NCBI GenBank assembly: GCA_036346405.1 | Contig: CM070557.1 | Span: 53,016,016 to 53,080,015 of the forward strand | Length of the DNA: 64,000 nucleotides | Direction of reading: 5' to 3' | From: Phyllostachys edulis | Taxonomy: Eukaryota > Streptophyta > Magnoliopsida > Poales > Poaceae | In this document: positions 1-12,100 of the stretch, piece by piece | Numbering within the stretch: position 1 is the first letter of the stretch | How the letters are laid out: each line of letters opens with the position of its first letter | Made by a program: the position numbers and the translations under genes | The notes under the pieces: generated by a model | Databases searched by the model: none | Told to the model about the DNA's origin: nothing | Seen by the model: the letters and a program-made list of their open reading frames with translations, nothing else

Positions 1-1056
1 GATGCCTCACGGGGTCAATATGCTTGGTGCATGTACAGTCAACGTATATCAACTGCACATAAAAAAGGGATGCAATAAACAAAAAAAAGAGAGAAAAGGT
101 TGTGTTACTACAACAAACACATATGATACTTAAATGCTTCAAAACACAAAGAACCAATAGAAAATCTGACTTACATCAAGAATATGGACGCACCCACGCA
201 CTTGCACATTAGCTGCTTGGGATGCTTTGTAGTCCCTGATGCCTTGCAACAAATAATCATCGATGGAGTCGCACCAATTCATCTCTTTAATGTTCTTTAC
301 ATCACTGACTGTGCTCAATAAAGATCTGTTGATATAGTGACTTGTGTTGGGTGCTAAATATAGACAAAACATGACAAGCATGAAAAATGTTTGCTCGTTT
401 GTTTCGCTGATTATCTCAGGTATAACCACATTAACAGACTTTTCCCTCTCTCTGTTTGAGAATTTATCTTTCAATGAACCCTCCACATCCATCGGCGCTG
501 GTACTTGCATAATACCACAAGGAACCCCCAGAAGCTTCTTTGTCAACTGTTTGATTAGTATGGACTTTGCCACCGACCTCTAGAGTATCATTATCACAAT
601 ATACATTGTTTATTAACCATACTGTCAACCCCTTGGGTAGTTCGCACTCTGCCGTCGACAGGAGGCTTCGAAACCCTATTCTAGTGACATAGCTCTCCTG
701 AAGGGAGGAAAGGGATTTCACTATTGGGGTACTTGGTGCGGAGCGCATCTATACGCTACCTTTTGAACCTGCATTCATAACAAAACATATCAAAAACTGT
801 CTGAGGGTAAGGAATAGGTTCAAATGGGCAGTTTTCGTAAATTTGTTTATTCCATGTTGTACCTTCTGGATGCTCTCGGGCTGGTTGTGCTTCTTTCCAC
901 GAGTAGCCAGTGCAGGCTTGGGGACATGTCTATGCTTTGGCGTTGTATGACTTGTGCGTGATTGTCTGGGAACGCTTGAGTCCTTAGCTTTCAATCAGGG
1001 TGAACACCTCTTCTTTTTGGGTGAAATAGATATGAAATTAGTGTCGTCAGAAGGAG
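1..1056 (-). pseudogene. Inverted copy of transposon-associated gene (left arm)
   Basis: Minus-strand copy of the 5' two thirds of the gene at 1104-3139. Shared peptides include CLYLAPNTSHYINRSLL, YKASQAANVQVRGC and LPKGLTVWLINNV. Relative to the right arm it has one extra A near 560, within a run coding for 'EVGGK', which splits the reading frame between 464-748 and 139-573. A 9-base deletion removes residues before FFMLV. It keeps a Trp codon where the right arm has a stop. The protein resembles hypothetical proteins that accompany Ulp1-like sequences in grass transposons; that family link is from memory and is an inference. The copy runs off the left window edge. Confidence 0.7.
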
Positions 1057-1180
1057 TTGAAGCTTTATGATACTTGCTGCTTTAGGACCTACAAACTTTC
1101 TGTTTGAACTATACGATACATTGTGAAAACTGTCCAAAACTTACTATGGTCATTTTCTACCGTGTGTTTGTAGGCAGGGA
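1057..1180. other. Spacer between inverted arms
   Basis: About 120 bases separate the two inverted arms. Arm similarity stops on each side at a shared CTCCTTC-like sequence. The spacer has no recognisable motif and would form the loop if the region were transcribed as one RNA. Confidence 0.55.
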
Positions 1181-3139
1181 CTCTCCTTCAGACGACACTG
1201 ATTTCGTATCTATTCCACCCAAAAGGAAGAGGTGTTCACCCCGATTGAAAACCAAGGACTCAAGTGCTCCTAGACAATCACGCACAAGTCATACAGCACC
1301 GAAGCATAGACATGTCCCCAAGCCTCGCGAAAAGAAACGCAAACAGCCCGAAAGCATCCAGAAGGTACAATATGGAATCAACGATGTCAAAAAATTTCTA
1401 AAAACTACCTATTTGAACCTATTCCTTATCCTTAGACAGTTTTTGATATGTTTTGTTACGAATGCAGGTTCAAAAGGTAGCGTACATATGCGCTCCGTAC
1501 CGAGTACCCCCAATAGTGAAATCTCTTTCCTCCCTTCAGGAGAGCTATGTCACCAAAATAGGGTTTCGCAGCCTCCTGTCGATGGCAGAGTGCGAACTAC
1601 CCAAGGGGTTAACAGTATGGTTGATAAACAATGTGAATTGTGATAAGGGTGCTCTAGAGGTTGGCGGCAAGTCCATACTCATCAAACAGTTGACAAAGAA
1701 TCTTCAAGGGGTTCCTTGTGGTACCACGCAAGTACCAGCGTCGATGGATGTGGAGGGTACATTGAAAGCTAGATTCTCAAACGGAGGGAGGGGAAAGTCG
1801 ATTAATGTAGATATACCTGAGATGATCAGCGAAACAGACAAGGAGACATTTTCCAAATTTTTCATGCTTGTCATGTTTTGTCTATATTTAGCACCCAACA
1901 CAAGTCACTATATCAACAGGTCTTTATTAAGCACAGTCAACGATGTAAAGAACATTAAGGAGATGAATTGATGCGACTTCATAGGTGATTGTTTGCTGCA
2001 AAGCATCAGGGACTACAAAGCATCCCAAGCAGCTAATGTGCAAGTGCGTGGGTGCGTCCATATTCTTGATGTAAGTCAGATTTTCTATTGGTTCTTTGTG
2101 TTTTGAAGCATGTAAGTATCATATGTGTGTTGTAGTAACACAACTTTTTTCTCTTTTTTTGTTTATTGCGTCTCTTTTTTATGCTCATTTGATATACGTT
2201 GACTTTGTACATGCACCGAGCATATTGACCCCGCGAGGCATCCCGCGCCTGGAACATATTACGACTGCCCATCTCAAGGCTTTGAGCTCATTTGATTTCA
2301 AATCTTCAACGAGGAAGCACACTGAGACTCGATATGGTCGCTTGAAGGTGCGGAATTTATCTGAAACTTTGAATGCTGCGTCAAATGAGGAAGAAACACA
2401 CAGGGTTGTTGGTGATATGTATAAGGAAACTCGGTTGGTCAAGAGGTTAGTAGTTCGATTTATTTTTCATAAATTTGTAGAGAATTATGATTAGAGAGTT
2501 TGACACTAATCATTTGATAGGATTTATGATCGGTAATATATACGTATGTTCCTTTTTTTGGAATTTGTTTTTTTTGTCCATGAGCAAAATTATGATACAT
2601 TTTTTCGCTCTTATTTTGTGTGTGTTTTTCCCTATGCACCAGACTTTGTCCGAGCCTTCCCAAAATGATGTGCATAGTGAGAGTAATGGTAATGGCCTAG
2701 GCACCGATGGTGCTGCTGAGACTGGAAAGACGGGTAAAGAGGTTAATCATTTGTATGTGTTTCTATCTTAAATTTTATTAAACATGCTGAAATTTTTTAG
2801 TGATTATTGTTTAAACTTTCCTTATTCATGTTTTTTTTCATTTCAACAAACAGATGTTATGATCACGTTGATCGACAAGCTCAATATAAAGCTTCAGTCC
2901 AGACGCTCTCAACTTGTCCAAGATGTCATTCAATATTTTGAGTCACAGATTGCGCCATCCGACGCGGAAATCATCGCTGAGTTCCATAATGAAATACGGA
3001 AGATTGAAAGGGAAAAACACATACCTTCTACTGTTGCAACTAAAGACCCAAAAAATCCATCTGACAAAGACGCTAACGGTGCTGGCCACCAATTCTATAA
3101 AGACATCCGCTGTAATAACTTGCTTGATGAGGTGGTCAA
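1104..3139 (+). pseudogene. Decayed multi-exon transposon-associated gene (right arm)
   Basis: The main exon lies at about 1453-2072 and includes CLYLAPNTSHYINRSLL, followed by a TGA at 1969-1971 where the left arm has TGG (Trp). The frame stays open after the stop to GCVHILDV near 2070. Further exons appear near 2190-2440 (YVDFVHAPSILTPRG), 2643-2746 and 2854-3139, separated by AT-rich introns. At the 5' end a basic segment (KRKRCSPRLK) could be a nuclear signal. Homology ends abruptly near 3139, where an RSH gene fragment begins, so the 3' end is missing. Function unknown; a grass transposon-encoded protein of the Ulp1-associated kind is the best guess. Confidence 0.65.
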
Positions 3140-3356
3140 TAGGTCCAGTATTGTCAAATTTTGGGGGAGTTCCTGCCTTGACACCTGAAAACACCATAAG
3201 GAATTTCAGTTTTCTTGCTCAAGAGCCAAGTCACCAACACAGCAGATCTAATAAACAAATAGTTTCTTGCACTAACATAGCTCCAAACATCCATATGAAT
3301 AATCTAACTCTAGCTTCTGCTCTACTATTTCTTGAAATTGAAGTGTAGATACTCAA
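3140..3356 (-). pseudogene. Fragment of RSH intron 5 and start of exon 6
   Basis: On the minus strand a TTTTCAG acceptor is followed by sequence reading QELPQNLTILDLL. This matches the start of the RSH final exon at 5580 (QELPQNSTILDLL). The upstream ~168 bases match RSH intron 5 (5581-5718), including CTGAAAACACCATAAG and TCTTGCTCAAGAGCC. Homology stops at the old intron donor near 3356 and, on the other side, at about 3140. It is a detached duplicate too small to code for anything. Confidence 0.8.
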
Positions 3357-4260
3357 CTGGCTATTCATGGGCATATACTTCTGCTACCTAAATTCTGTTG
3401 TTCAGTGAAATGTAGTAAAATGTTAGCTACAAAAATTTCACAGGAAAACCAAAAAAAATCAGTTCCTTACCACATCTACATTGGACCCATATATTGACAC
3501 TTCACAACAAGAGGAAACCACGGTCGGTACAAAATCCTAAGAAATTACCATAGCATGTAAAGTTAAATTAACCCATACGCAACAGAAAAGACATGCATTT
3601 TCAGAATGGACAACTATCTTAGCAAAAAAGGGCTAATCTACCTCCAAACATAGACAGAAATTCAGCTCCCTAGCTAGTGCTTCAGTTAGCAAGCAAGCAA
3701 TTAGGCCCCTTAATCACACTACTACATCATAAACCGTTGTTGCACTATTGAATCAAAACCAATTACATAGGAAACCAGTTGCAAATTTCTTGTCATTCCA
3801 AACAGATATACACAAGAACACTAGACATTGCGGAATTGTTCGTACAGCAGCAGAGCATCGAAGAAATCATTCCTGATCTAAGGCATGTTTACTAAGGCTA
3901 AGAAGTTTTAGGACTGTCTAAAGAATATATCTTTTCTTCCCATCTCTAGCAAACTCAATTCACAGAAACTGGTAAATGAATGTGCATGCTACAAGCCTAC
4001 AGCATTAGACGTATCAAATGGTACGAAGCATATCACACGTTTCACGTCATTCCTAACAACACTACAATCTAATATAACGCAATAAGCCAAACACGGCAGC
4101 AAGTTACACAGCATCATAGATACCAACGCACGCATAGGTAACAACACTCCATACACAAATTGGCATGAACAGAGGTTCGGTCGAAGCATATACTGCACAA
4201 ATCAAACCCTAGGGCTCCAAACATCTACTGGTCCACACAACAATCACAACATCGGGCATT
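3357..4260. repeat. Diverged copy of the L27a 3'-flanking sequence
   Basis: This stretch aligns in the same orientation with about 26130-27290, the region downstream of the L27a gene. Shared landmarks include ATTCATGGGCATATA, CCAATATATTGA against CCATATATTGA, AGCAAGCAAGCAA, and a GTTTAC.AGGCTA..AG.TTTTAGGACT block near 3890. It is strongly diverged and lacks the L27a coding sequence. It could be a segmental duplicate or two members of one unnamed repeat family. No gene seen. Confidence 0.55.
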
Positions 4261-4732
4261 GGTGCTGGAGTCTGGAGAGGAGGATTAGGCCGTACCGGTG
4301 ACGGGCTGTCAGGCTGGACAGGAGGACAGCGCCAGCGACGGGATGCAGAGGAAGCTGCGCTTCAGGGGGAGGAGGCAACGAGTTGGAGAGGACAGCGAGG
4401 CCGGTGATGAACTGGAGAGGAAGAGGACGCCGGCGACGGGTGGAGGAATCCAGCGAGGAGCTGGAGCGAAGAACGCCGACGACGGGCTAGAGAGGAGGCG
4501 GTTCTTTATAAGAAGGGTTCCATGGGCTTCAGTGGGGGACCAGAGGAGGAGGCGGCGACGGCGGCGGAAGTGAAGGAGATGGGTCGGGAGTCGGGACTGA
4601 GAGAGGCGGCGGCTTCCGACTCTCATCGGGACGAATTGGGAGCAGTAGCAGCATTGCAGTCTAAGAGGATTTTATAATGTTTATTAGGACCTATAACACT
4701 TAATAGATTTCATTTCCTCCTCACACATCTGC
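4261..4732. other. GC-rich stretch upstream of the tRNA, no recognised gene
   Basis: Bases 4290-4580 are GC-rich with many GGCGACGG and GAGGAGG motifs and open reading on both strands (4298-4573 plus, 4309-4626 minus). The predicted peptides are Arg- or Pro-rich with no domain I recognise. They may be remnants of a captured exon, but I see no support for a gene. Bases 4660-4732 are AT-rich tRNA 5' flank. Confidence 0.4.
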
Positions 4733-4814
4733 GACGCTTTGGCCGAGTGGTTAAGGCGTGTGCCTGCTAAGTACATGGGGTTTCCCCGCGAGAGTTCGAA
4801 TCTCTCAGGCGTCG
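4733..4814 (+). tRNA. tRNA-Ser (anticodon GCT)
   Basis: An 82-base cloverleaf with acceptor stem GACGCTT pairing AGGCGTC and discriminator G4814. The A box is TGGCCGAGTGG, the B box AGTTCGAATCT, and the anticodon GCT is at 4766-4768. The long class II variable arm (CATGGGGTTTCCCCGCG) is the serine hallmark. There is no intron. A T-rich Pol III terminator (TTTCTTTTCTTTT) follows immediately. It looks functional. Confidence 0.95.
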
Positions 4815-5343
4815 GTTTCTTTTCTTTTCATCCTTTTTTTTGCTGCTTACGCAGTTAAGCTCCCTTGTATTTAATTGTTTAGCTCAGGGAAAATATATAT
4901 TATCACAAATTCACAATTCACATGATTGAGATACAAATCGCTTTACGCTGCACATATCCTAATTCACAGCCAATCTACTGAAGAGAACTGAATCAGATAA
5001 ACAGTTATCGTAATCGTGTTTTTTTCCTCTGAAAAGTGTTCTAAAAAAGAGAGCATACAATGATACATTATCCCATAATGAGAGCATTTCCTGAGCTAAA
5101 ACTCTGTATCACGTATTCAAATGCTACCTACTGCTTTATTTAAACAAACATATCAACAAATGTACACCTCATGTTACACAAATTTGTTACAGAGAAACGC
5201 TGTGAGCCTCTTTGGGTGATTCTTTCTCATATCAATTTTGTCAGTATAGGGGAACCTAAACTTCAGATGATTTCTCATATCTATTGTCATGAATTGCTAT
5301 TCTATTCTCATATCTATTTTCATGATTTGCTATTCTATGGTTG
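4815..5343. other. Intergenic spacer between tRNA and RSH
   Basis: AT-rich sequence with no gene seen. A short direct repeat, TTTCTCATATCTATTGTCATGAATTGC-like (broken copies near 5270-5335), is present. It would form the 3' flank of the RSH gene. Confidence 0.5.
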
Positions 5344-7365
5344 TCAAGACTGCGAAACCGCGAGGCGGTGATCAAACATTTGGTGGAACTCCCTTGTATA
5401 GCCTCCAGATTTGCATGGAGTTGAAGGAATCAGTTCGAGCACGCCACCCATTTTCAACGCCTGGTTCAAGTTGTGCACAACATGGCAGTTCAGCCTCAGG
5501 GTCAATTGCATATCATAGCTAGAAGCCCTCTTCAATAGGTCTAGTATTGTTGAATTTTGGGGGAGTTCTTGCACTGACATCTGAAAACACCATAAGAAAT
5601 TTAATTTTCTTGCTCAAGAGCCGTGTATATAGAAACACAACAGATCTAGTAAACATATTGAAACTTTGTAGTTAATCAGAAGAAAGCACAAATGCGAAAG
5701 TTAAGAAACGTACTCAACCTTTTTGTTCTCTAGTAGTATTACTAGGATTGGTCCACTGTGGTCACATCGTTTCGAATAGGAGACAGGACAGTCATCAGAG
5801 TAAGAAGGGAAAGTGCATATTGCTCTTGATGACGCACCAAGTGCAAGAGATGAAAGGTGATCTATGTGCAAAGTTTCACACTGCCATGTAACAACCCATC
5901 TAACCCATTCAACCATTTCAGGAACAGATGAGGAGCAATTTCGAACGCCTTCCTTGTATCTCCAATGTGCAGCAATTCCAAACTCTGCCTACAAATGCAT
6001 GTCCCTAGTACGAATCTGGATCTCTAATGGGAGTGTTTCTTCACTGAGAACAACCGTATGTAGGGATTGATACCTACAAGTTAACAAACATTAAGTTAGC
6101 AAGGTAACTTACATTTCTGCATAGTAGCATAGTTTTGCATAGTACCCATTGGATTTGGGGCTGTTGATATAATTTTTGAACTTCCCAAGAATTCTAGGCC
6201 ACAAGTGATGGACAACCTCTAATGTGGTGAGACAATCAGCTTTGTTCTCGAGTATCACACATACCCCATGTATATCATAGATTTCATCCATGGCCAGTTT
6301 CTTCCTATAATCAAGTGGAATAACATAAGCATATTTAATGATATATATGTCAGGCTAACAAGCTTTCTTCAAGGATTATGTCGAAGTTAGTGCAGGACTT
6401 CGAAATGGAGAATAATTTGTATAACTTCATTAACAACACAACTAAAAATAAAGTAAAATTATTTGATTTTTTTCTAAGAATGCCTACAAAAAGAAAGAGC
6501 ATGATACACGAGATTATTCTTGCTGTAGATGCTATACATGCTCTTGTGCCTCCCCGATATAGGATGATAGGATAGTCCTCTCACCTGAAGGGCTTGTTCC
6601 AGTCGCCTTATTGCAGCTGCAATCATATCTCTGTTGTAGAACTCGAGAAGGTTGGATGACAGCTCCTCATATTGCTCTGGGTAAAGATACTTGAAGCACA
6701 GATTTTCAAGCTGTTCCTTCCAATTCAAGATCCCCAACTGATTTGCCAAGGGAGCAAATATCTCCAGTGTTTCCTTTGCGAAGCACAGCTGTTTGATCTT
6801 GGGCAACGAATCCAACGTCCTCATGTTGTGTAGTCTGTCAGCAAGTTTGATGAGCACCGCTCTCGCATCTTCCATTGCAAGGAAGACTGTACGTAATTTG
6901 TCAACTTCATCAATTCTGCTGGCTGTATTGTTTCTATGAGCCAGTTTGCTCAAATGACTTAGATTTGAAACCTATAGAAAAGCCAACAGAACTAAAATTT
7001 AGTCAATTCACAATGTCCTCAAACAATGGCCAAGTATCGTCAACATATAGCAGGTGTAAACATTGACTTTAGATGACCAGTAAGGCAGTAGCACATAGCA
7101 AAACAAAACAACGGATTCTCCCAAGTACCAAATAAATAAGTGTAACATCACCAACTAAACAGCCCATTCACAAAAAAAAAATGAAAAATGAAAAGAACAG
7201 ACAATAAAAATCGCCAAAAAGGCACTATGCTGATTGGATCTGATAACCAACCAGGAACAGATTGTACAATACTGAAGCATAAGTCAATCCTAGGAGGTGC
7301 CTACTGCCTAATATAATATAGAGGTGATGTTAACTCAATACCTACCTTTGATAGGAATAAGAAAA

Positions 7366-8606
7366 GGGACAATTGATAATATGTCACTTAATAGAACGGC
7401 CTTTTCACCTTTGTCATTATGTAGATTGCAATCCTTTATTTGCTACTCTATACAATTTTCAATCATTCTTTTGCCACTTTGGACTTTTTATCTCATTTTC
7501 CATTTTTCAGGCACTTTTTAGGCACGTGAAAATACCGAAATGCCCTCCGTTGTCCCTTCTTGAAATGGTGTCGGTGGAGTGGATCTAAGAGCTGACGTGT
7601 TATCGAGGGGAGAGGAAGATGGTGATGGGGAGGGTGGTTTAAGCGAGGCGGCGGTGGTGGTAGTGTGCTAATGGAGGAGGTGGGGATGGAGGCGCCGTGA
7701 AGGCCAACGACGTCGCGTCGCTCTCGGATCTTGACTTGACAAAGCGACGGTCGGTGACCGGGGTTGGAGAAGAGAGCGGCGAGGCGCGTGCGAGGGGCGT
7801 CGTCGCTCGGCGAAGACTGCACGACGACGCGTGCTCGAGTCGACCAGTGAGCCACTCCTCAGCGATCTAAGCGGCCGGCGGTACTGGATGCCGCGACCAG
7901 CGTCGATCTGAGCTCGGCGTCTCGGCGATCCTCGTGGCAAGTAGAATTCTTCCTCTCCAGACAGACGGGGAGGTCCGTCGAACTCCTCGAATCTGGCGGA
8001 CCGCATTGCCACCCGGCATGGCGAAGCCGCTCCCCGCCCCAAAGGCGGTGTTAGGGGAGCACCAGAGCGGTCGTCGGTTGCTCTGCGAGGCTCGGCATCG
8101 GCGGAGGCGGGGCGACGGCGGCGTGGGGAAGAAACGGCGGCAGATGTGGTCCAGAAGAAGGGTTGGTGGAGCTGCCTCCTCACGGTGGCGGGAACATCGA
8201 GAGCATCGGCGCCATTGACGCAAGAAGCGAGCAGGACGGGTAATAGTAGTAGCTGCAAGAATCGCCGAGAAGATAGCATTGTCGTGGAAGAAGCAAGTCG
8301 AGGAAGCAACGATAGCACGAGCAAGACCTCACTCTGTGTGTGATAGATCTTGGAAGGAAGAGAGAGAAAGTAGAGTAAGTGGAGAGGGAGAGGGAGAGGT
8401 GGAGTGTGGACGCGGTGGTGGATACAGCTTACATGGAGGGCATTGCGGTCTTTTCACTGGCCTGAAAAATTGAAAATGAGATAAAAAGTCCAAAGTGATA
8501 AAAGAATGATTGAAAATTGTATAGAGTGGCAAATAAAGGATTGCAATCTACATAATGGCAAAGGTGATAAAGCCGTTCTATTAAGTGGCATATTATCAAT
8601 TGTCCC
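7366..8606. mobile_element. Pack-MULE in an RSH intron
   Basis: A 1241-bp element flanked by a perfect 9-bp duplication ATAAGAAAA (7357-7365 and 8607-8615). Terminal inverted repeats of about 150-180 bp start GGGACAATTGATAATATG at both ends. The interior is GC-rich and differs from the AT-rich flanks. A 9-bp duplication plus long TIRs is the Mutator-like signature. The GC-rich interior suggests captured genic DNA. The element lies wholly inside the RSH intron between exons 2 and 3. Confidence 0.95.
7668..8324 (-). CDS. Captured ORF with signal-peptide-like start, unknown
   Basis: A 218-codon minus-strand frame fills the Pack-MULE interior. Its N-terminus, from the second Met at residue 16, reads like a secretion signal: Arg pair, then FLQLLLLPVLLASC, then small residues before DALDVPA. 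After about residue 60 it becomes Arg/Pro/Ser-rich and looks like out-of-frame or non-coding GC-rich sequence. The likeliest origin is the first exon of a secreted-protein gene plus flanking DNA picked up by the transposon. I do not recognise the parent gene. Translation is not supported by anything beyond the open frame. Confidence 0.35.
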   Translation of the reverse strand: MLVLSLLPRLASSTTMLSSRRFLQLLLLPVLLASCVNGADALDVPATVRRQLHQPFFWTTSAAVSSPRRRRPASADAEPRRATDDRSGAPLTPPLGRGAASPCRVAMRSARFEEFDGPPRLSGEEEFYLPRGSPRRRAQIDAGRGIQYRRPLRSLRSGSLVDSSTRRRAVFAERRRPSHAPRRSLLQPRSPTVALSSQDPRATRRRWPSRRLHPHLLH

Positions 8607-8615
8607 ATAAGAAAA

Positions 8616-9119
8616 ATCTGTTCTAGAAGCCCTATGAACAAGTAACAATCAGCAAGTTCTGTCAGTCACAATCACAAATCTTTCTTTTTATTTTTTTTAT
8701 TTTTTGTGAGAACAATCAGAAATTTAGCAGCATCCACTTCCTGATAACGACAAGACCAAGAAATATCAAAATAAAAGAAGAGGGGGTCCATGCAAAGACC
8801 TCTTCATAGAACTACAGTCAGTTTGTGATCTGATCTTGCACTCAAGCACGTTAGATTATGCTCAGATGTAGGGCAACTTATCCGGATATGCTGATATGAA
8901 TAGTCTACCAATGAAGAAACTCTAATTTGCTACGTTGTTGATATGGTGGAATAACAGTGTAGCAACAATTACGCGGTGACGCCTCACTTTGGTACATTCC
9001 AGAAAATACTACATTCAATAAGTTTTACCAGAGAAAATAGTTCTAAGAATAGTTCTTAGTGAGCGTGCTTATCACATCCAAATCACAGTTATTAGTAGCT
9101 AAAGAATCCAAATCATTAC
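8616..9119 (-). other. Remainder of RSH intron 2
   Basis: AT-rich intron sequence between the Pack-MULE and the end of exon 2. The donor GG|GTAATG lies at 9119-9118 on the minus strand, and the matching acceptor CTATAG|GTTTC is at 6972. Joining gives VKG followed by VSNLSHLSKL in phase 0, as in the family. No gene of its own. Confidence 0.75.
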
Positions 9120-9170
9120 CCCCTTCACAGGGTCGGCCACGCCAGCACCGAATTGCTCGGAGATGGAACC

Positions 9171-12100
9171 TGCGACGCCCAGTGTCATTACCCCAAGGGT
9201 AATCACACTTGCGCATATGGATTACTATTCGTTTGCTTAGTAGAACACTGCTCCAATGAATAGTAAGCCTTTACCAGGGTTAGCGCAGCAGAACAATAAG
9301 ATAGAAACTGTTCTTTATTACAACAGTAACCACACAAGACTACGGTTCTGATTACAAATATTTAATTACAAACGGGAACACACTTCCCGCGCTTGCTTGC
9401 TAGATTCCTCCGGCCATCTACTCGTCCCATGAGTCAGTTAGGGCGTCCACTTCGCCCGGCTCCTCGTAACCAATGCCCACGTCTCCACGGCCTTCCCAGT
9501 ACCTGCAAAACCCTAATCTCACTCGGGATAGCTCCCGACCGGATTAGGAGCTAAGCAAGGGGAGAGATAGCAAGAGTGAGTACTACAGTGTACTCAGCAA
9601 GCATTAATAGCTAAAATGCAAATGATGACTCTAACTTTTTGTCCGTAGCAACATTCTTACCTCTTCTCTTCTTCAGAAAATAGACATTAAAACTTAGGTT
9701 GCAATTTTAATTCTGAAAAGACTACTTGATTACTCGGAGAGAGAATAGACCCCCAGTGGTTCCCGTAGACTCCAATCCAGGAGACTGGCATGAATTCATG
9801 ATTTTATATAGCACTGCGCAGGATTTGTGCCACTTTACCCACAGCTACCCTAAACCCTCTTTAAACTTGGTCCACCACATTTCCTTTGATGCGATTTCGG
9901 GTTCAGAATACAGAACATTTTCCAGGTTACGTGAATATTCTTCTCCACCCATTACTTTTCGTCGGTGCTGGCCTGGCCACCATCGAGTTCAGGTAATGTT
10001 GGTTGGGCCAATTCATCCTCTTTGCACCCAACACTCCACATAGTACTATAGCACCTCTTCTGACACCACACTCACACATATTACATACCCGTTGTGGAGA
10101 GCGAAATCACGTAACAATGTAGCATTTTCTGCCCGTCGAAATGGGAAAATGGTTGGTACTGAATTTTACGGTCTCTGACCGAGTAAGAGTTTTGTTTGTC
10201 CTTATATTATAACCATATGTAAAGGGTCCCACCTCTTGCCCTCTCTCATCCTTACCACGGGCACCCTTTACCAACCATATTAATACTCTGCTTTCATCTC
10301 ATTTCTCATTCCTCAACTCTCGTCTTTTCTTTCATCTTTCTTATCTTTCTCATTTTCATCTCATTTATTTGATTTGAGTTTTTGAGAAATAGTTTTGATG
10401 CAATACATATATGATAGAACAATATACGGTTTACACTTAATATAGCTAAATTAATGAACAAGGGAGTAGCTTGCCTTCAAACGAGTAGAAAAGATCATTG
10501 TCGATAAAATCCGAATCAACTCATCGCTGCCAAGGCTTTCGTTTCTTTCGCAAATATGCGACGAAGCGGATAGTAAATACTTAGTGACATTTTGGTGCTA
10601 CTAGATGTATATTAGTTAGATGATTCTTTTCATTAGTGGATTTTAGATCAATAACATTTTTCAAACCCCGATCGATTAGCACTCTCCGCCATCGTCGCTC
10701 CAAAGATACCTGGGTTCTAGGGTTAGGATTAATGATGCACACGATCTAATGAGCTACGAGAAAAGCTACACATAATCGTATTTTAGTAAGTCTAACAAGT
10801 TTTATTTATGTATTTACCTCTATTTGATTTTAGTAAAGCGGAAGCAAAACTTCAACTTTCTAAATAAACGCAGTTAATTAACTTAATTATTCTAATCTGC
10901 TAAACAATTGCTAATGAGTCGATTATTGGTCTAATCTAGATACATTCAAAAATTAGCACTCAAATTCTAACATTTTTATCATAAATTCTAACTCTAATTC
11001 TAACCCTAATCTAAATTTACTTCACTAACAACCCTAACCCTCTAACCCTAATTTCTACTTTCCTAACCGGTCCCCAACCCAACCACTTCACTATCATCTC
11101 CTCTCCTCATCTCCTCACCTCCAAGCGCCCGCTTCTTCCCTCGCTCTCCACCGCTCGGCCCTATCTCCTCCCTAGGCGACCCAGGCTCCGCTCGGCCCGG
11201 CGCTCCCCCTCCTGCGCCTCCTTTCCCCTCGGTGGCCGTGTGGCTGGCCGCCTTCCCCGTCATTGCTGCCTCCTCCTCTCTTCCTCCATCCGGTGCGGCA
11301 CAGGGGCAGCGTCGGCACTTGCGCGCCTCCTGCGCCGCCTCGGGTCCTAGGTCGCCCGGCTTTGCTCTTTCATCACCGGCCCCTCACCTCGACTCTGCTG
11401 CTATTGGCAGCGACTCGACCTCGGCCACCGTCGTGCCGCCTTACGCCCTCTGGTCCCGATTGTTTTCCCTAACCCCCTTTATCGATGATCCAACATTCAA
11501 GTTTTGGTTGATTTATTTACTTTGCTTGTTGGTGCTTGATTGATGCATATCTTGGTGAGGTTTTGGTTGCTACAAGCTAAAATGAAGGGAGGTGATGGGG
11601 TGGTTTCGATGGTAAATTGCGGATGCAAAGGGAGGTGATGGGGTGGTTCTACTGTGTTACTCGAGGTATCACCCCTCTACATCCATTCCTCTACTTCCTC
11701 CCCACCGCTTCTCTGTGATGGTGATGATTTGAGGGTTTATGGATGTGCATGAGAGATGGCTGTGGTGAAATGATGATTGATGCTTGCATGCTGATGGCTC
11801 AAAAATGATGTATAACTGATTGTGTAGAAATATGGATGGATCGGGGAAGATGGCTACCGGGTTTTGATTGGGGTTAGGGTGGTAGCATCGGCTGTGATGG
11901 TCGTTGCCGTGGGTGCTCTCCTTGCCCCTTGCACCTTCCCCTGGTGCCTTCCCTTCCCACTTGTGGTCGGTGCAGTCTGCAGTGCTACAATTTGGCCTGC
12001 TGGAGCTCCCGCTTGCTTGATGCTGGCTATACCGATGGTCCCTGCTCATGGTTTGGCCCTTCTTCCTTGCTCCCTTCCTCTATGCTTCCTTCCTCCTTCC

